A DNA stretch of 64,000 nt from Paenibacillus psychroresistens (GCF_009728935.1 NZ_CP034235.1:2890001-2954000), one strand, 5' to 3'; numbered from the stretch's first letter, positions 44,674 through 54,215 are shown. The notes: generated from the letters alone by a model not told the origin. A program made the numbers and translations.

Positions 44674-46515
44674 ATGCATTCAAGAGATAAGATTAGAAAT
44701 ATTGCGATTATTGCCCATGTCGATCACGGGAAAACAACTTTAGTAGATAAGCTGCTTCAGCAATCCGGAACTTTTCGTGATAATGAGGCTATTCAAGAAC
44801 GTGCCATGGACTCGAATGATTTAGAGCGTGAGCGCGGAATTACCATTTTGGCTAAAAACACAGCAATTAATTATAAAGATTATTTGATTAATATTGTGGA
44901 TACTCCAGGACATGCCGATTTCGGTGGTGAAGTGGAACGTATTATGAAGATGGTTGATGGTGTTTTGCTTGTAGTCGATGCTTTTGAAGGTTGTATGCCA
45001 CAAACAAAATTCGTTTTACGCAAAGCTTTGGAGCAAAACTTGAAGCCGATTGTTGTATTGAACAAAATCGATCGTCCAAGTGCACGTCCTGAAGAAGTTG
45101 TTGATGAAGTATTGGATTTATTTATTGAGCTTGGTGCTACAGATGAGCAACTGGATTTCCAAGTTGTTTATGCATCTGCACTACAAGGTACTTCAGGTAA
45201 TGAACCAACCGACTTAGCAAGCAACATGCAAGCTGTTTACGAAGTCATTGTTAATCACATTCCAGCTCCTACGGAGAGCGTAGAGTTGCCTTTGCAATTC
45301 CTCGTTACTTTGATGGACTATAATGAATATATGGGTCGAGTTGCTATTGGTCGTGTTAATCGCGGTGTAATTAAACAAGGGCAGCCTGTTGCTGTTATGA
45401 CTCGTGATGGTAAAATTAAACAAGCTCGGATTGAAAAGCTATTCGGCTTTCAAGGCTTGAAAAGAATTGAAATTGAAGAAGCTGCAGCGGGCGATATTAT
45501 TGCCATTGCCGGTATTAGAGAAATCAATATTGGTGAAACCATTGCAGATCCAAACAATCCAGAAGCATTACCGGTTCTGAAAATTGATGAGCCAACTTTG
45601 CAAATGACTTTCTTAGTTAACAACAGCCCTTTTGCAGGTAGAGAAGGGAAATGGGTTACTTCACGTAAATTGCGCGAGCGTTTGTTCAACGAGCTTGAAA
45701 CCGACGTTAGCTTAAGAGTAGATGAAACAGATAGCCCAGATTCATTTGTCGTTTCAGGACGCGGTGAATTGCATTTAGGTATTTTGATTGAAAACATGCG
45801 TCGTGAAGGCTTTGAATTACAGGTTTCCAAGCCTGAAGTTATTACACGTATGATCGATGGTCAAAAGATGGAGCCAGTTGAGCGTCTTCTTATCGATGTA
45901 CCTGAAGAACACATGGGTACAGTAATGGAGAGCCTTGGAAGCCGGAAGGCTGAAATGGTTAATATGATCAATAATGGTACAGGACAAGTTCGTTTAGAGT
46001 TCTTGATTCCAGCTCGTGGATTGATTGGTTACCGTACGAATTTCCTAACATTAACACGTGGTTATGGTATCATGAACCATGCATTTGATAGCTATGGTCC
46101 TTACTATGGAAGCAATGTTGGTGGACGTCATCAAGGCGTTCTTGTATCAAGCGAAACGGGTGTTTCCACACTTTACGGAATTCTATCCATTGAAGATCGT
46201 GGATTATTATTCTTGCAGCCTGGTGCAGAAATCTATGAAGGAATGATCGTGGGTGAGCATACTCGTGATAATGATATCGTAGTTAACATTTGCAAAGAAA
46301 AACAAGTAACGAACATTCGTTCAGCGAATAAAGATGACACCGTACGGATGAAAACTCCACGTTTATATGGCTTGGAAGAAGCTTTGGAATATTTGAATGA
46401 TGATGAATATTGCGAAATTACACCAAAGTCCATTCGGATGAGAAAGAAATATTTGAACAAAAATGAACGCGAGCGTTCAGAGAAAAGCCGTAAAAACTCA
46501 GAAGTTAACGCATAA
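44674..46515 (+). CDS. typA: Ribosome-associated GTPase TypA/BipA
   Basis: A 613-residue translational GTPase related to EF-G. The P-loop is [15 protein letters not shown], switch [15 protein letters not shown]3 [14 protein letters not shown] and G4 [13 protein letters not shown]-like domains III and V follow, plus the BipA-specific C-terminal domain with [30 protein letters not shown]. It supports ribosome assembly and growth in the cold. ATG 44674 was chosen from the GAGAGGG upstream and the family N-terminus; the frame is open to 44638. It corresponds to ylaG and starts the yla-like cluster. Confidence 0.96.
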   Translation: MHSRDKIRNIAIIAHVDHGKTTLVDKLLQQSGTFRDNEAIQERAMDSNDLERERGITILAKNTAINYKDYLINIVDTPGHADFGGEVERIMKMVDGVLLVVDAFEGCMPQTKFVLRKALEQNLKPIVVLNKIDRPSARPEEVVDEVLDLFIELGATDEQLDFQVVYASALQGTSGNEPTDLASNMQAVYEVIVNHIPAPTESVELPLQFLVTLMDYNEYMGRVAIGRVNRGVIKQGQPVAVMTRDGKIKQARIEKLFGFQGLKRIEIEEAAAGDIIAIAGIREINIGETIADPNNPEALPVLKIDEPTLQMTFLVNNSPFAGREGKWVTSRKLRERLFNELETDVSLRVDETDSPDSFVVSGRGELHLGILIENMRREGFELQVSKPEVITRMIDGQKMEPVERLLIDVPEEHMGTVMESLGSRKAEMVNMINNGTGQVRLEFLIPARGLIGYRTNFLTLTRGYGIMNHAFDSYGPYYGSNVGGRHQGVLVSSETGVSTLYGILSIEDRGLLFLQPGAEIYEGMIVGEHTRDNDIVVNICKEKQVTNIRSANKDDTVRMKTPRLYGLEEALEYLNDDEYCEITPKSIRMRKKYLNKNERERSEKSRKNSEVNA

Positions 46516-46544
46516 TATAATCCGAAATTCGTGAGGTTGATAAA

Positions 46545-46823
46545 ATGGCTGCCATAACTGAATGGCTCAACGTGCATTATGTGGTGACTTATTTTATCAT
46601 TTATGTTTTTATGGCTTATGTTTATACCAAGGTATTTAAGGTTCGCAAATTGCCAATCCTTAAAGAGTTAATTATTTATCTAGTAATTGGAGTGGGAGCC
46701 ATGATCTTGGCTTCCTTCCAGCTATTGCTTGAGTTACCTATTGTCTACAGTCTAACAGTAGCTATTCTATTGATGTTCATGGTTCGAATACGTTATTTCT
46801 TTGAGAAAAGACAGAAAAGGTGA
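46545..46823 (+). CDS. ylaH: YlaH-like membrane protein
   Basis: A 92-residue protein with three hydrophobic segments, matching the YlaH family that follows typA in Bacillales. FKVRKLPILKELIIYLVIGVGAMILASFQLLLELPIVYSL is characteristic. GTGAGG lies upstream of the ATG. The C-terminal tail is basic (RYFFEKRQKR). Function unknown. The next gene begins five bases after its stop. Confidence 0.82.
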   Translation: MAAITEWLNVHYVVTYFIIYVFMAYVYTKVFKVRKLPILKELIIYLVIGVGAMILASFQLLLELPIVYSLTVAILLMFMVRIRYFFEKRQKR

Positions 46824-46827
46824 GCCT

Positions 46828-47277
46828 ATGGCACATTTTTGGTTAACGCCTTTAATAAGTAAAGAGCCTTTAATTTTGGGAGCTGACCGTTTCAAATGCT
46901 TGCCAGTAACAGAGCTAGCACTGTTTCGACAAGCTTTGGATGCTGTTCATCCTTGGTTATTACCGCTTTTTAAAGCAAATTTATTATTAAATGACAGCTT
47001 AGATGATAGCTGTGGAATAGATGGCGATGAACTCACCTTGTCCTTGGCGGAAGCCGAGGACATTGTCTTTGACGGGATGCCCTACGAATTATCGCATTGT
47101 GCGGATAATTTTCTGGAACGGCTGTTAAAGATTGAACAAAGTCAGCTTGCGCTTGTAGAAGCAGGTGCTGCGGATGAAGAACTCTGGACTACATCCCAAC
47201 AGCTTTGGCTTGCTCAGATGAATAATTGGCTTGCAGCCGGTATGGAAGTTATTATAATTCGAGAGGAAGAATACTAA
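46828..47277 (+). CDS. Conserved-looking soluble protein, unknown
   Basis: A 149-residue acidic, leucine-rich, mostly helical protein beginning MAHFWLTPLISKEPLILGADRFKCL. I do not recognise the family. AGGTGA is four bases before ATG 46828, and the stop overlaps the next start (TAATG), so it is expressed with ylaH and the following gene. There is no signal peptide and no membrane helix. It takes the place of ylaI in the cluster but lacks the YlaI zinc-finger cysteines. Confidence 0.75.
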   Translation: MAHFWLTPLISKEPLILGADRFKCLPVTELALFRQALDAVHPWLLPLFKANLLLNDSLDDSCGIDGDELTLSLAEAEDIVFDGMPYELSHCADNFLERLLKIEQSQLALVEAGAADEELWTTSQQLWLAQMNNWLAAGMEVIIIREEEY

Positions 47278-47549
47278 TGGTACTGCAGGATGCACTATTT
47301 AATTGGTTGCAAATGAAGATTGTTTCGGATGCCCGTCCTGATGATGGTGCAGCTAAAGAGACCTTGGATTTTTTTGATATTATATTGACAGAAGATCATC
47401 ATCTCTCTGAAATTGAAGTTGTGGTGGAAGAGGAAACCAAGCTCTATATTAAATATACAGTCGATGGTGAGAGCAAAAAGCAATTATTTGATCGTGAACG
47501 TGCAGAGCAATTATTAACGGATATTAATTCAAACCCGAAGTACAATTAA
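47277..47549 (+). CDS. Small acidic protein, unknown
   Basis: A 90-residue protein (MVLQDALFNWLQMKIVSDAR at the start) with alternating acidic beta-like segments (SEIEVVVEEETKLYIKYTVDG). No family recognised. ATG 47277 overlaps the upstream stop, with GAGAGGAAGA as ribosome site, which argues that it is real. It ends the short typA-ylaH-orf-orf string. Confidence 0.75.
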   Translation: MVLQDALFNWLQMKIVSDARPDDGAAKETLDFFDIILTEDHHLSEIEVVVEEETKLYIKYTVDGESKKQLFDRERAEQLLTDINSNPKYN

Positions 47550-47671
47550 TGCGAATGACATTGGTTGAAGCAATCAGACTATGTTATACTTAAGTTGTTA
47601 ACGGTCATTTGTTGCCCGTTATTAGTAAAAAGTAATTAGTCAGTTTATCTACTTCCGAGGGAGGTTCATGG

Positions 47672-48124
47672 ATGGCCGAAACGTTAACAGGATTATCAGA
47701 GCCTTTATTCACCGCATTACAGAATGAAATTATCGCTTTACTCAGTACAATTGATGCTGAAACTGGGGCGCCAAGTACATCAGCAGTTTCCTGGTTGTAT
47801 GCCACTGAGCCGAACACATTGCGTTTTGCTATTGATCAACGCTCACGACTAGTTACCAATATTCGCAATAATGAATTGGTTAACGTGACTGTTTTTGCGG
47901 ACGGAAGCGTTTATGCGATTTATGGCTCTGCCCGCATCATTGTTGATGCACTTGAGGCAGTACCTTTCAAGCTTGCTTGCGTCGATATTACAATCAGCGC
48001 GGTTCGTGACGCTATGTTCTATGGTTCGCGAATATCTGTTACACCTGAATATGAGAAAACCTATGATAAACGGGCGGCAGAAAAGCTGGACGGTCAGGTT
48101 TTTGATGCCATGAAAAAAGCCTAG
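47672..48124 (+). CDS. Pyridoxamine-5'-phosphate oxidase-like FMN-binding protein
   Basis: A 150-residue protein with the FMN-binding split-barrel pattern: ETGAPSTSAVSWLYATEPNTLRFAIDQRSRLVTNIRNNELVNVTVF, then a short strand-rich half. Such small single-domain members bind FMN or related cofactors, and their reactions are mostly unknown. GAGGGAGG precedes the ATG. The stop codon TAG is embedded in the following terminator stem. YlaL of B. subtilis occupies a comparable position, but I cannot claim orthology. Confidence 0.82.
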   Translation: MAETLTGLSEPLFTALQNEIIALLSTIDAETGAPSTSAVSWLYATEPNTLRFAIDQRSRLVTNIRNNELVNVTVFADGSVYAIYGSARIIVDALEAVPFKLACVDITISAVRDAMFYGSRISVTPEYEKTYDKRAAEKLDGQVFDAMKKA

Positions 48125-48149
48125 GTTTGCTCGCGCAACTAGGCTTTTT
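48114..48149. terminator. Bidirectional terminator overlapping a stop codon
   Basis: AAAAAGCCTAG (48114-48124) pairs with CTAGGCTTTTT (48139-48149). A-tract and T-tract flank it, so it can serve both the PPOX-like gene and the convergent ylaJ-like gene. Confidence 0.85.
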
Positions 48150-48151
48150 GC

Positions 48152-48685
48152 TTACTTTGCATGATTTGTGTTTGGTGGTGTGTAGGTTTTAGCATTAATG
48201 TCTTTAGGAAGCTGAGGCATGATTCTGCCAATAATTTTACCCAATTCATCGGCAAATCCAGCAATAGGTCTACCCTTCATTATCTCTTGTCGAATATTGC
48301 TTATGCGTCGATCCAAGTCCATGTCCGCAGTAACAACGGCGTTAACACCGTGAGGATCTTTACGTAAAGCTTCAGCTACAGAATATTTAATATTGTCTAC
48401 ACGTGAACGGGGTAAATCTTCTTTGACATCAATACCGACGATGGCCGTTTTACCCAGAATTACACAATGAGCGTGCTGTACATTTGGAATCGAACTGGCT
48501 AGCTGCTCAAGATGCTTTACAATTTGTTGGGACTGGAGTTTATTGTTGTTCTCGGGGACGGTTTGTTGAGCACGGATTTTACCATTTGGTGATTGGTTTT
48601 GCTGAGGTGTTGCCCCGTTGTGGGCCACGCGACTGCATCCAGTAAATACAAGCAAGCCAATGATAATAGTAAGGAGGGTTCGCAT
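48152..48685 (-). CDS. ylaJ: YhcN/YlaJ-family sporulation lipoprotein
   Basis: A 177-residue lipoprotein: the signal peptide with lipobox LVFTGCSR places the lipidated Cys near residue 17. A Gln/Asn-rich linker and the YhcN/YlaJ domain follow (IPNVQHAHCVILGKTAIVGIDVKEDLPRSRVDNIKYSVAEALRKDPHG, then VVTADMDLDRRISNI). Relatives are found in the inner spore membrane. ATG 48685 was preferred to GTG 48691 because GAAAGGA lies nine bases away. In B. subtilis ylaJ and ylaK are adjacent and co-oriented; here ylaJ is inverted and diverges from ylaK. Confidence 0.88.
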   Translation of the reverse strand: MRTLLTIIIGLLVFTGCSRVAHNGATPQQNQSPNGKIRAQQTVPENNNKLQSQQIVKHLEQLASSIPNVQHAHCVILGKTAIVGIDVKEDLPRSRVDNIKYSVAEALRKDPHGVNAVVTADMDLDRRISNIRQEIMKGRPIAGFADELGKIIGRIMPQLPKDINAKTYTPPNTNHAK

Positions 48686-48788
48686 TTGCACTGTCCTTTC
48701 TTCTTATTGATTCTTAGCGGTATTTTGTCCTAACTCATCTACACTATGCATCTTAATAGCCGCAAACCAAATTTGGGAGGGACTCTAA

Positions 48789-50120
48789 ATGAAAAAAATA
48801 TTTGTCTTAGACACAAACGTATTGTTGCAGGATCCTAATGCGGTGTTTGCTTTTGAAGATAATGACGTGATTATTCCTGCTATAGTTCTGGAAGAAATTG
48901 ATTCTAAAAAAAGACTCGCTGATGAAATTGGGCGAAATGCACGGTTTGTCTCACGTTTATTAGATGGTTTTCGGGCGCAAGGCAAGCTTCATGATGGCGT
49001 ACTATTAGAAAATGGTGGAACACTTAAGGTTGAATTGAATCATCGCAGCTTTGAGAAAATGCAAGAAACCTTTGCTGATATGAGCAATGATAATCGAATT
49101 ATAGCGGTTGCTTTAAACTACGCTCATGAAGAGATGGGAAAGACAGATCCTAAGCCTGTGATTGTTGTCAGTAAGGACACATTGGTGCGTATTAAAGCGG
49201 ATGTGCTTGGTTTGACAGCTCAGGATTATTTATCAGATCGCATTGTATCACTGACCGATATGTATGCCGGCTGCTTGACCCTATTAACTCATCCTGCCAT
49301 TATAGATGAATTCTATTCGTACAGATTTCTTAGCGTAAGCAGTCTGCAATTAAGCTATAAATTACATCCTCATGAATTTGTTATTCTGAAGGATGAATTG
49401 GGCACTTCGAAATCAGCTTTGTTGAAAGTAAATGCAGATGGCAAAAGATTAGAGCCTTTGTTTCTCAGCAATGATCCTATATGGGGGATTGGTGCTCGTA
49501 ATGTGCAGCAGCGAATGGCATTGGAATTACTTTTGAATGATGAAATTCCATTGGTTACTTTAACAGGCAAGGCAGGAACGGGGAAAACATTGCTTGCACT
49601 TGCTGCTGGATTAATGAAAATTGAAGATGAGCATAAATATAAGAAGATGTTAATTGCCCGACCTGTTGTCCCTATGGGGAAGGATATTGGGTATTTGCCA
49701 GGTGAGAAGAACGAGAAGCTGCGTCCTTGGATGCAACCGATATTTGATAACCTTGAATTCTTATTCGATACTAAAAAAACAGGAGATATTGAGAAGATCC
49801 TTGCAGGGATGGGCAGCATTGAAGTTGAGGCGCTGACCTATATAAGAGGGCGATCCATTCCAGGTCAGTTTATCATCATTGATGAAGCTCAAAACCTATC
49901 GAGGCATGAAGTGAAAACGATTGTCTCGCGAGTTGGTGAAGGCAGTAAAATTATTCTCGTTGGCGACCCAGATCAAATTGATCATCCTTATCTAGATGCT
50001 TCAAGCAATGGACTCACTTATGTAGTGGAACGGTTTAAGAATGAATCCATCAGCGGCCATATAACACTCGAGCGTGGAGAACGTTCTAACCTGGCTCAGC
50101 TAGCTGCAGATTTATTGTAA
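48789..50120 (+). CDS. ylaK: PIN domain-PhoH ATPase (YlaK)
   Basis: A 443-residue protein with an N-terminal PIN nuclease-like domain (FVLDTNVLLQDP, D8; EEID later) joined to a PhoH-type P-loop ATPase. Walker A GKAGTGKT is near 260-267, and QFIIIDEAQNLSRHEVKTIVSRVGEG and GDPDQIDHPYLD follow. PIN-PhoH proteins of the PhoH2 type are RNA helicase/ribonucleases in mycobacteria. GGGAGGG lies upstream of the ATG. A terminator follows. Confidence 0.92.
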   Translation: MKKIFVLDTNVLLQDPNAVFAFEDNDVIIPAIVLEEIDSKKRLADEIGRNARFVSRLLDGFRAQGKLHDGVLLENGGTLKVELNHRSFEKMQETFADMSNDNRIIAVALNYAHEEMGKTDPKPVIVVSKDTLVRIKADVLGLTAQDYLSDRIVSLTDMYAGCLTLLTHPAIIDEFYSYRFLSVSSLQLSYKLHPHEFVILKDELGTSKSALLKVNADGKRLEPLFLSNDPIWGIGARNVQQRMALELLLNDEIPLVTLTGKAGTGKTLLALAAGLMKIEDEHKYKKMLIARPVVPMGKDIGYLPGEKNEKLRPWMQPIFDNLEFLFDTKKTGDIEKILAGMGSIEVEALTYIRGRSIPGQFIIIDEAQNLSRHEVKTIVSRVGEGSKIILVGDPDQIDHPYLDASSNGLTYVVERFKNESISGHITLERGERSNLAQLAADLL

Positions 50121-50128
50121 TTATTAAT

Positions 50129-50174
50129 AAAGGCTAGCCATCACGGTCCTAATCGGATCGGAGGCTAGCCTTTT
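50129..50174. terminator. Bidirectional terminator after ylaK
   Basis: AAAGGCTAGCC (50129-50139) pairs with GGCTAGCC(TTTT) at 50163-50174; it touches the end of the convergent gene. Confidence 0.8.
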
Positions 50175-50667
50175 ATCTTGGCAGATCAAACTCTACCGAA
50201 CATCCATATGCAATTGCAATTCTTTCAATTAATTCGATAAATTGTAGATCTACCACAAAGTTAAGAATATTATCATCTAGGAAACGTGCTAATAAGTGTT
50301 CTTCCATTTGCAACAAAGCATTTTCTGGGTTGGATTGAGCGTTCTGAATAACTGAAAAGCGAAACGTGCTTACCAAGTGAGCATAAAGATAATGTCGCTC
50401 TGCACGACTTGTAAAACCATAATCAGAGAATGCAGGGAACAGATAACTATCGGAAGGGATAAGCAGTAATTGCATTTCTTCTGATGGTATATGATAGTGT
50501 TCTAAGAGCTCTAGCACCGCATCACGTTCCTCTATGGTATTGAGCACTAACAATTCCTTATCGCGATCAAATAAGCTTACACGCTGTGCTAACCCTTTTA
50601 CAATCTGAGCGTAAAACCCAGGAAGCTTGCCTTCCGGCATGTCCAGCATTAAACCAATTTTAACCAT
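50173..50667 (-). CDS. Unknown soluble protein
   Basis: A 164-residue protein starting MVKIGLMLDMPEGKLPGFYAQIVKGLAQRVSLFDRDKELLVLN; no signal peptide or membrane helix. I recognise no family. GAAAGGAAAG upstream supports ATG 50667 over the longer open frame to 50730. It lies alone between ylaK and a divergent solute-binding protein gene. Confidence 0.72.
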   Translation of the reverse strand: MVKIGLMLDMPEGKLPGFYAQIVKGLAQRVSLFDRDKELLVLNTIEERDAVLELLEHYHIPSEEMQLLLIPSDSYLFPAFSDYGFTSRAERHYLYAHLVSTFRFSVIQNAQSNPENALLQMEEHLLARFLDDNILNFVVDLQFIELIERIAIAYGCSVEFDLPR

Positions 50668-50781
50668 AATTAACTTTCCTTTCTTAAATTGCAATTTCAA
50701 CATCAAATAAAAATTGGCATTGCACTCCATATATTTGTTATGATTAAGCTATAAATGAAATGCGCAAAGGAGTATTCAGCC

Positions 50782-52122
50782 TTGACCAGAAAACGAAGCT
50801 TACTTATGCTTTTTATCATATTTGGACTTTCAATCATTCTCTTGTCGCAATGTACCAAATCCGTTCAACAGCCCGAAAAGACAATAACAGATAAAGTAGT
50901 AACAGGTGTAGGTAAGAATAACGATACCACTTCCATATTGGAAAGCCAAACATTGAAGGTTACCGTTTCGATGCAGCCAGCGGAGTTTGCCTTGTTACAG
51001 AAGCAATCAGATGAATATACAAAAAATAATGAAGATATACATGTTGAATTGAAAAATATACCGGATGGTTATTCTGAATTAAAAAAGGCGAACCAAATGG
51101 GGGACGCTCCTGACTTAATGCTAATGGACAACCTTTGGGTAAATGAGTTTGCTGCGCTTGGGTTTCTGCGTCCAATAGACGAGTTTTTTACTGGTGAACA
51201 ACAGTCTAAAGGGATAATGACTTTAATGAATCAAGTGAAATGGAATGGTTATATGTGGGCAATACCTAAGGATGTTGATCCCTACATACTAGTTTGGAAT
51301 AAAGATATAGCCAAAGAAAACAAATGGCAGCATGCTCCTGAATCCGCAGAAGAATGGATAGCCTGGAATAAAACATTAATGCATCCGGAGCTCGGTAAGT
51401 TCGGGATATACATAAATCCAACTGACCCTTACGCTATTCTATCTGTGCTATCTTCATTTACAGATGAACCCTCTCAAACTAGCTATTTAACGAGCTTGAG
51501 GGATCCGCTTATCATCAAAAAAATTGAAAGCTTTTTCGTTCCTCAAGAAGAAATCTATAATGCAGCGCTGCTTAAACAGAATTATCCAGCATTTTCAGCC
51601 AATACGGATCCGTGGATATTGCTTAGATTAGGAACAATAGCAGCAATGGTTACAACTGTTTCTGAATATAAAGAGCACGAGAGCAGCTATATTGAGCTGG
51701 CTGCACTCAAAACAAACAGCTTGGCAACCTATGAAACGATAAACAATGGGCTTCTAAAAGGAAGAAGCTACGCCATTTCATCTCGATCCAAAAATGAAAT
51801 TCTGGCAATAAACTGGATTAAGGAAATGACATCGGTTGGAACCGATCTAATTGTTTGGGACGAAGCTAAGCTATTACGCTCCATCCCAACGGCTTACCTA
51901 GCAACACCCATCTCTAATGATGCGAATTCTAATTCGTACAGTTGGCTAATTAATCATGGCAAAGCACTTCCAGTTGAGCCCGAGACGAATAAGAAAATAA
52001 GCACCTTCAAGAATGAATGGAATCAGGTTTGGCAAGGGAAGCAAAACTTCAGCAGTTTCTTAGAGAGCAGCGCAAAACTTTGGATAGAAAATAAGAGCAG
52101 CTTTAGTTATCTTTCACCGTAA
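50782..52122 (+). CDS. Orphan extracellular solute-binding lipoprotein (sugar ABC type)
   Basis: A 446-residue family 1 solute-binding protein: LKVTVSMQPAEFALLQKQSDEYTKNNEDIHVELKNI opens the mature domain, and PDLMLMDNLWVNEFAALGFLRPIDEF and GYMWAIPKDVDPYILVWNKDIAKENKW follow, as in carbohydrate binders. The signal peptide ends with a lipobox-like LLSQC; Gln at -1 is unusual. No permease or ATPase is nearby. The start is TTG 50782, nine bases after AAAGGAG; an ATG 27 bases upstream is in frame but precedes the ribosome site. Its 3' end overlaps the convergent gene by 20 bases. Confidence 0.87.
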   Translation: MTRKRSLLMLFIIFGLSIILLSQCTKSVQQPEKTITDKVVTGVGKNNDTTSILESQTLKVTVSMQPAEFALLQKQSDEYTKNNEDIHVELKNIPDGYSELKKANQMGDAPDLMLMDNLWVNEFAALGFLRPIDEFFTGEQQSKGIMTLMNQVKWNGYMWAIPKDVDPYILVWNKDIAKENKWQHAPESAEEWIAWNKTLMHPELGKFGIYINPTDPYAILSVLSSFTDEPSQTSYLTSLRDPLIIKKIESFFVPQEEIYNAALLKQNYPAFSANTDPWILLRLGTIAAMVTTVSEYKEHESSYIELAALKTNSLATYETINNGLLKGRSYAISSRSKNEILAINWIKEMTSVGTDLIVWDEAKLLRSIPTAYLATPISNDANSNSYSWLINHGKALPVEPETNKKISTFKNEWNQVWQGKQNFSSFLESSAKLWIENKSSFSYLSP

Positions 52123-53224
52123 GTGTAACCTTCATCTTCAAAGTTAATAGGCCGTCCTCGGTTGTTACTTCAACAGCCTGCAATAATCCTTGGGAATGAT
52201 CCTGCACAGAAAGACTAAGATCAAATTGCTCCTCCATAAAACGCCTTGTTGTTTCATCGAGAATATTCTCCGTTGAGCCTGCTTCTCCAAGATGATCGTT
52301 GTAGCCCAACTCATCTACATGGAATTGCAGGCGATTTGGTTTCTCCTCAACCGTATAATGGCCTTTAATGGAAGCTTGAATATCGCCATCTTTACCAACC
52401 ACACTATACATGCCATCTTTGAATTGAAAAGTGAGGTTTTCAAATAGCTTATTCTGGCTGCGGAAGAATTGGGTGAAGTCTTGATCGCTCACCACAAAGG
52501 TAGTTCCCTTAATATATTTTGCTCGCTCTTCTTTCAGGGCATGGTTAACAAAAACCGGCATGACCTCAGAGATTCCTTTAAAATATTTCTCGAAGAGCGG
52601 AACGACCTTCTTTTTAAAAGTAGTTTTAAGATCTTCAATTTTTACTAAGATAATCGCTGCTTCTTCTTTAGGGATTTGTTGAATTTTGGCATCCACTTCT
52701 TTTTGCAGGGCTATATTACGATCGCGCTGTTCGATAAAAGCTGCCTTTACTTGACGGAGCTGGGTTTGAGTTTGGACCAATTGGTTCTGCAGTGTTTTTA
52801 AGTCTGTTAAGGCTCCAGCATAATTATCTAATAACCTATGGTCATTAGAGATAATCATACTTAAATAATCGTAAAGAGCTAGCGCATCTGCAAAGGATTT
52901 AGCCGTAAACAGCAAGGTCCAGATCGATTCCCGCTCGCCCATATAATAAGCTCGCAAAACTTTACCTGCATGCTCACGGGTATCAGTTACTTGTTGATCT
53001 TGTTCAACTAATTCCACTTGGGTCGTTTCAATTTGTTTGCTAACCGCTGTATCCTGTACCGACAAACGTCCAATTTCTTGATCCAATTGCACGATAGTTA
53101 AGCTTTTTTTAAGCAGTTCTTTGGTTTCATCTAAGGTGGGGTCGGCTAAAGCCTGCGCAGAAGAATAAACGAATAAGAATAAACAAATATAAAGGATCGT
53201 ACATGTACGCAGCAGTCTAATCAT
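52103..53224 (-). CDS. Secreted coiled-coil protein, unknown
   Basis: A 373-residue protein with a clear signal peptide ending near SSAQALA (about residue 27). A coiled coil follows over roughly 35-200 with the motif AGKVLRAYYMGERESIWTLLFTAKSFADALALYDYLSMIIS. That motif resembles the N-terminal coiled coil of PcsB/CwlO-type hydrolases. No catalytic NlpC/P60, CHAP or M23 domain follows; the last 170 residues are strand-rich and unrecognised. It could be a hydrolase regulator. AAGGAG precedes the ATG. It is probably co-transcribed with the lipoprotein gene upstream. Confidence 0.82.
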   Translation of the reverse strand: MIRLLRTCTILYICLFLFVYSSAQALADPTLDETKELLKKSLTIVQLDQEIGRLSVQDTAVSKQIETTQVELVEQDQQVTDTREHAGKVLRAYYMGERESIWTLLFTAKSFADALALYDYLSMIISNDHRLLDNYAGALTDLKTLQNQLVQTQTQLRQVKAAFIEQRDRNIALQKEVDAKIQQIPKEEAAIILVKIEDLKTTFKKKVVPLFEKYFKGISEVMPVFVNHALKEERAKYIKGTTFVVSDQDFTQFFRSQNKLFENLTFQFKDGMYSVVGKDGDIQASIKGHYTVEEKPNRLQFHVDELGYNDHLGEAGSTENILDETTRRFMEEQFDLSLSVQDHSQGLLQAVEVTTEDGLLTLKMKVTLTVKDN

Positions 53225-53243
53225 ACTTTCTCCTTGAAAAAAT

Positions 53244-54215
53244 TTACTTTTTAGGAGCCACTAGCTTTAGAATGTCTTCAAAGGGCTTTATTTTGCTAGG
53301 AATTGGCTTTGTAAAGGCTGGATTTTTATTAATTTGATCATAAGTTTGTTTGAGATTCAAATGATGAGTGGCAGTTGCTCCTGCTGCATCCTTAATCGAA
53401 AAGCTTAAATTAATTTGCTGTTCACGAATAAAGCCTTCGATATCAGTAATTAACACTATGGAGCTGGGCATTTCAATAAGCACGGATTGGAAATTAGTTT
53501 GATTCAGTTTATCCGCTTGATCCTTGGATAGAATTCCACTTGTTTGTAAAGTGCTGATTATTTTGGGAAGCTTGGACTGAAAGACAGTGGAGATTGCCGC
53601 TTTATTCTTATCATTTACTGTTACAGTTAGTGAAGTAGCCTTACTACCGTCGGGCAATGTAATTTCGTCTGCGGATTTCTGGAACCAATCTTCCTGCATA
53701 TCATCCATGATTAGCTTGGAAATTGTCGAGGAAATTTGTGAAACGTTTTTCAAGCTATCAGGTGACAATGCACTTTTGGAATCCGTCGCGGTTCCGAGCT
53801 TAGTTAAATCTATGGCAAAATATTCATCTTTTTGGCTCAAGACTGGAATGTTCATATAGAGTTTGTTATCCTTGAGGATAATTGGCAGGTCTAATGCGGT
53901 TCCTAGTAGAGCAGGTGTAGCTTTAAGATCGACCTCAAGCTGCACAGGCTGCGTATTGGCAACCCCTTTAAATTCTATGCGGCTGTTCTGCAAAATACCC
54001 AATAAATTTGAGGTTATCGCATTGCTATCCTTGGTTTGAGGGATGATATTGCCTAGATCTATATCGGCATTTCCAGCAAAAACGTAGTTTTTCATCTCAG
54101 CTTGTTTAGTTATAGAAGCTTGGGCAGCTTCCTTGTAGTGTGTTGGTTCTTCTTTGCAGCCTGTAAGCAAAACACCGAGCATTAAAACAGATAAAGTCAA
54201 TTTGGTTTTATACAT
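53244..54215 (-). CDS. Lipoprotein with LolA/LppX-like layout, unknown
   Basis: A 323-residue lipoprotein: signal peptide and lipobox LLTGCKE put the lipidated Cys near residue 20. The mature part has repeated beta strands typical of LolA/LppX or DUF6612-like folds (FAGNADIDLG, RIEFKGVANTQPVQLEVDLKATPA), but I do not recognise it firmly. GGAGATCC lies upstream of ATG 54215. Nineteen bases separate it from the downstream coiled-coil gene, with which it likely acts at the cell surface. Confidence 0.82.
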   Translation of the reverse strand: MYKTKLTLSVLMLGVLLTGCKEEPTHYKEAAQASITKQAEMKNYVFAGNADIDLGNIIPQTKDSNAITSNLLGILQNSRIEFKGVANTQPVQLEVDLKATPALLGTALDLPIILKDNKLYMNIPVLSQKDEYFAIDLTKLGTATDSKSALSPDSLKNVSQISSTISKLIMDDMQEDWFQKSADEITLPDGSKATSLTVTVNDKNKAAISTVFQSKLPKIISTLQTSGILSKDQADKLNQTNFQSVLIEMPSSIVLITDIEGFIREQQINLSFSIKDAAGATATHHLNLKQTYDQINKNPAFTKPIPSKIKPFEDILKLVAPKK

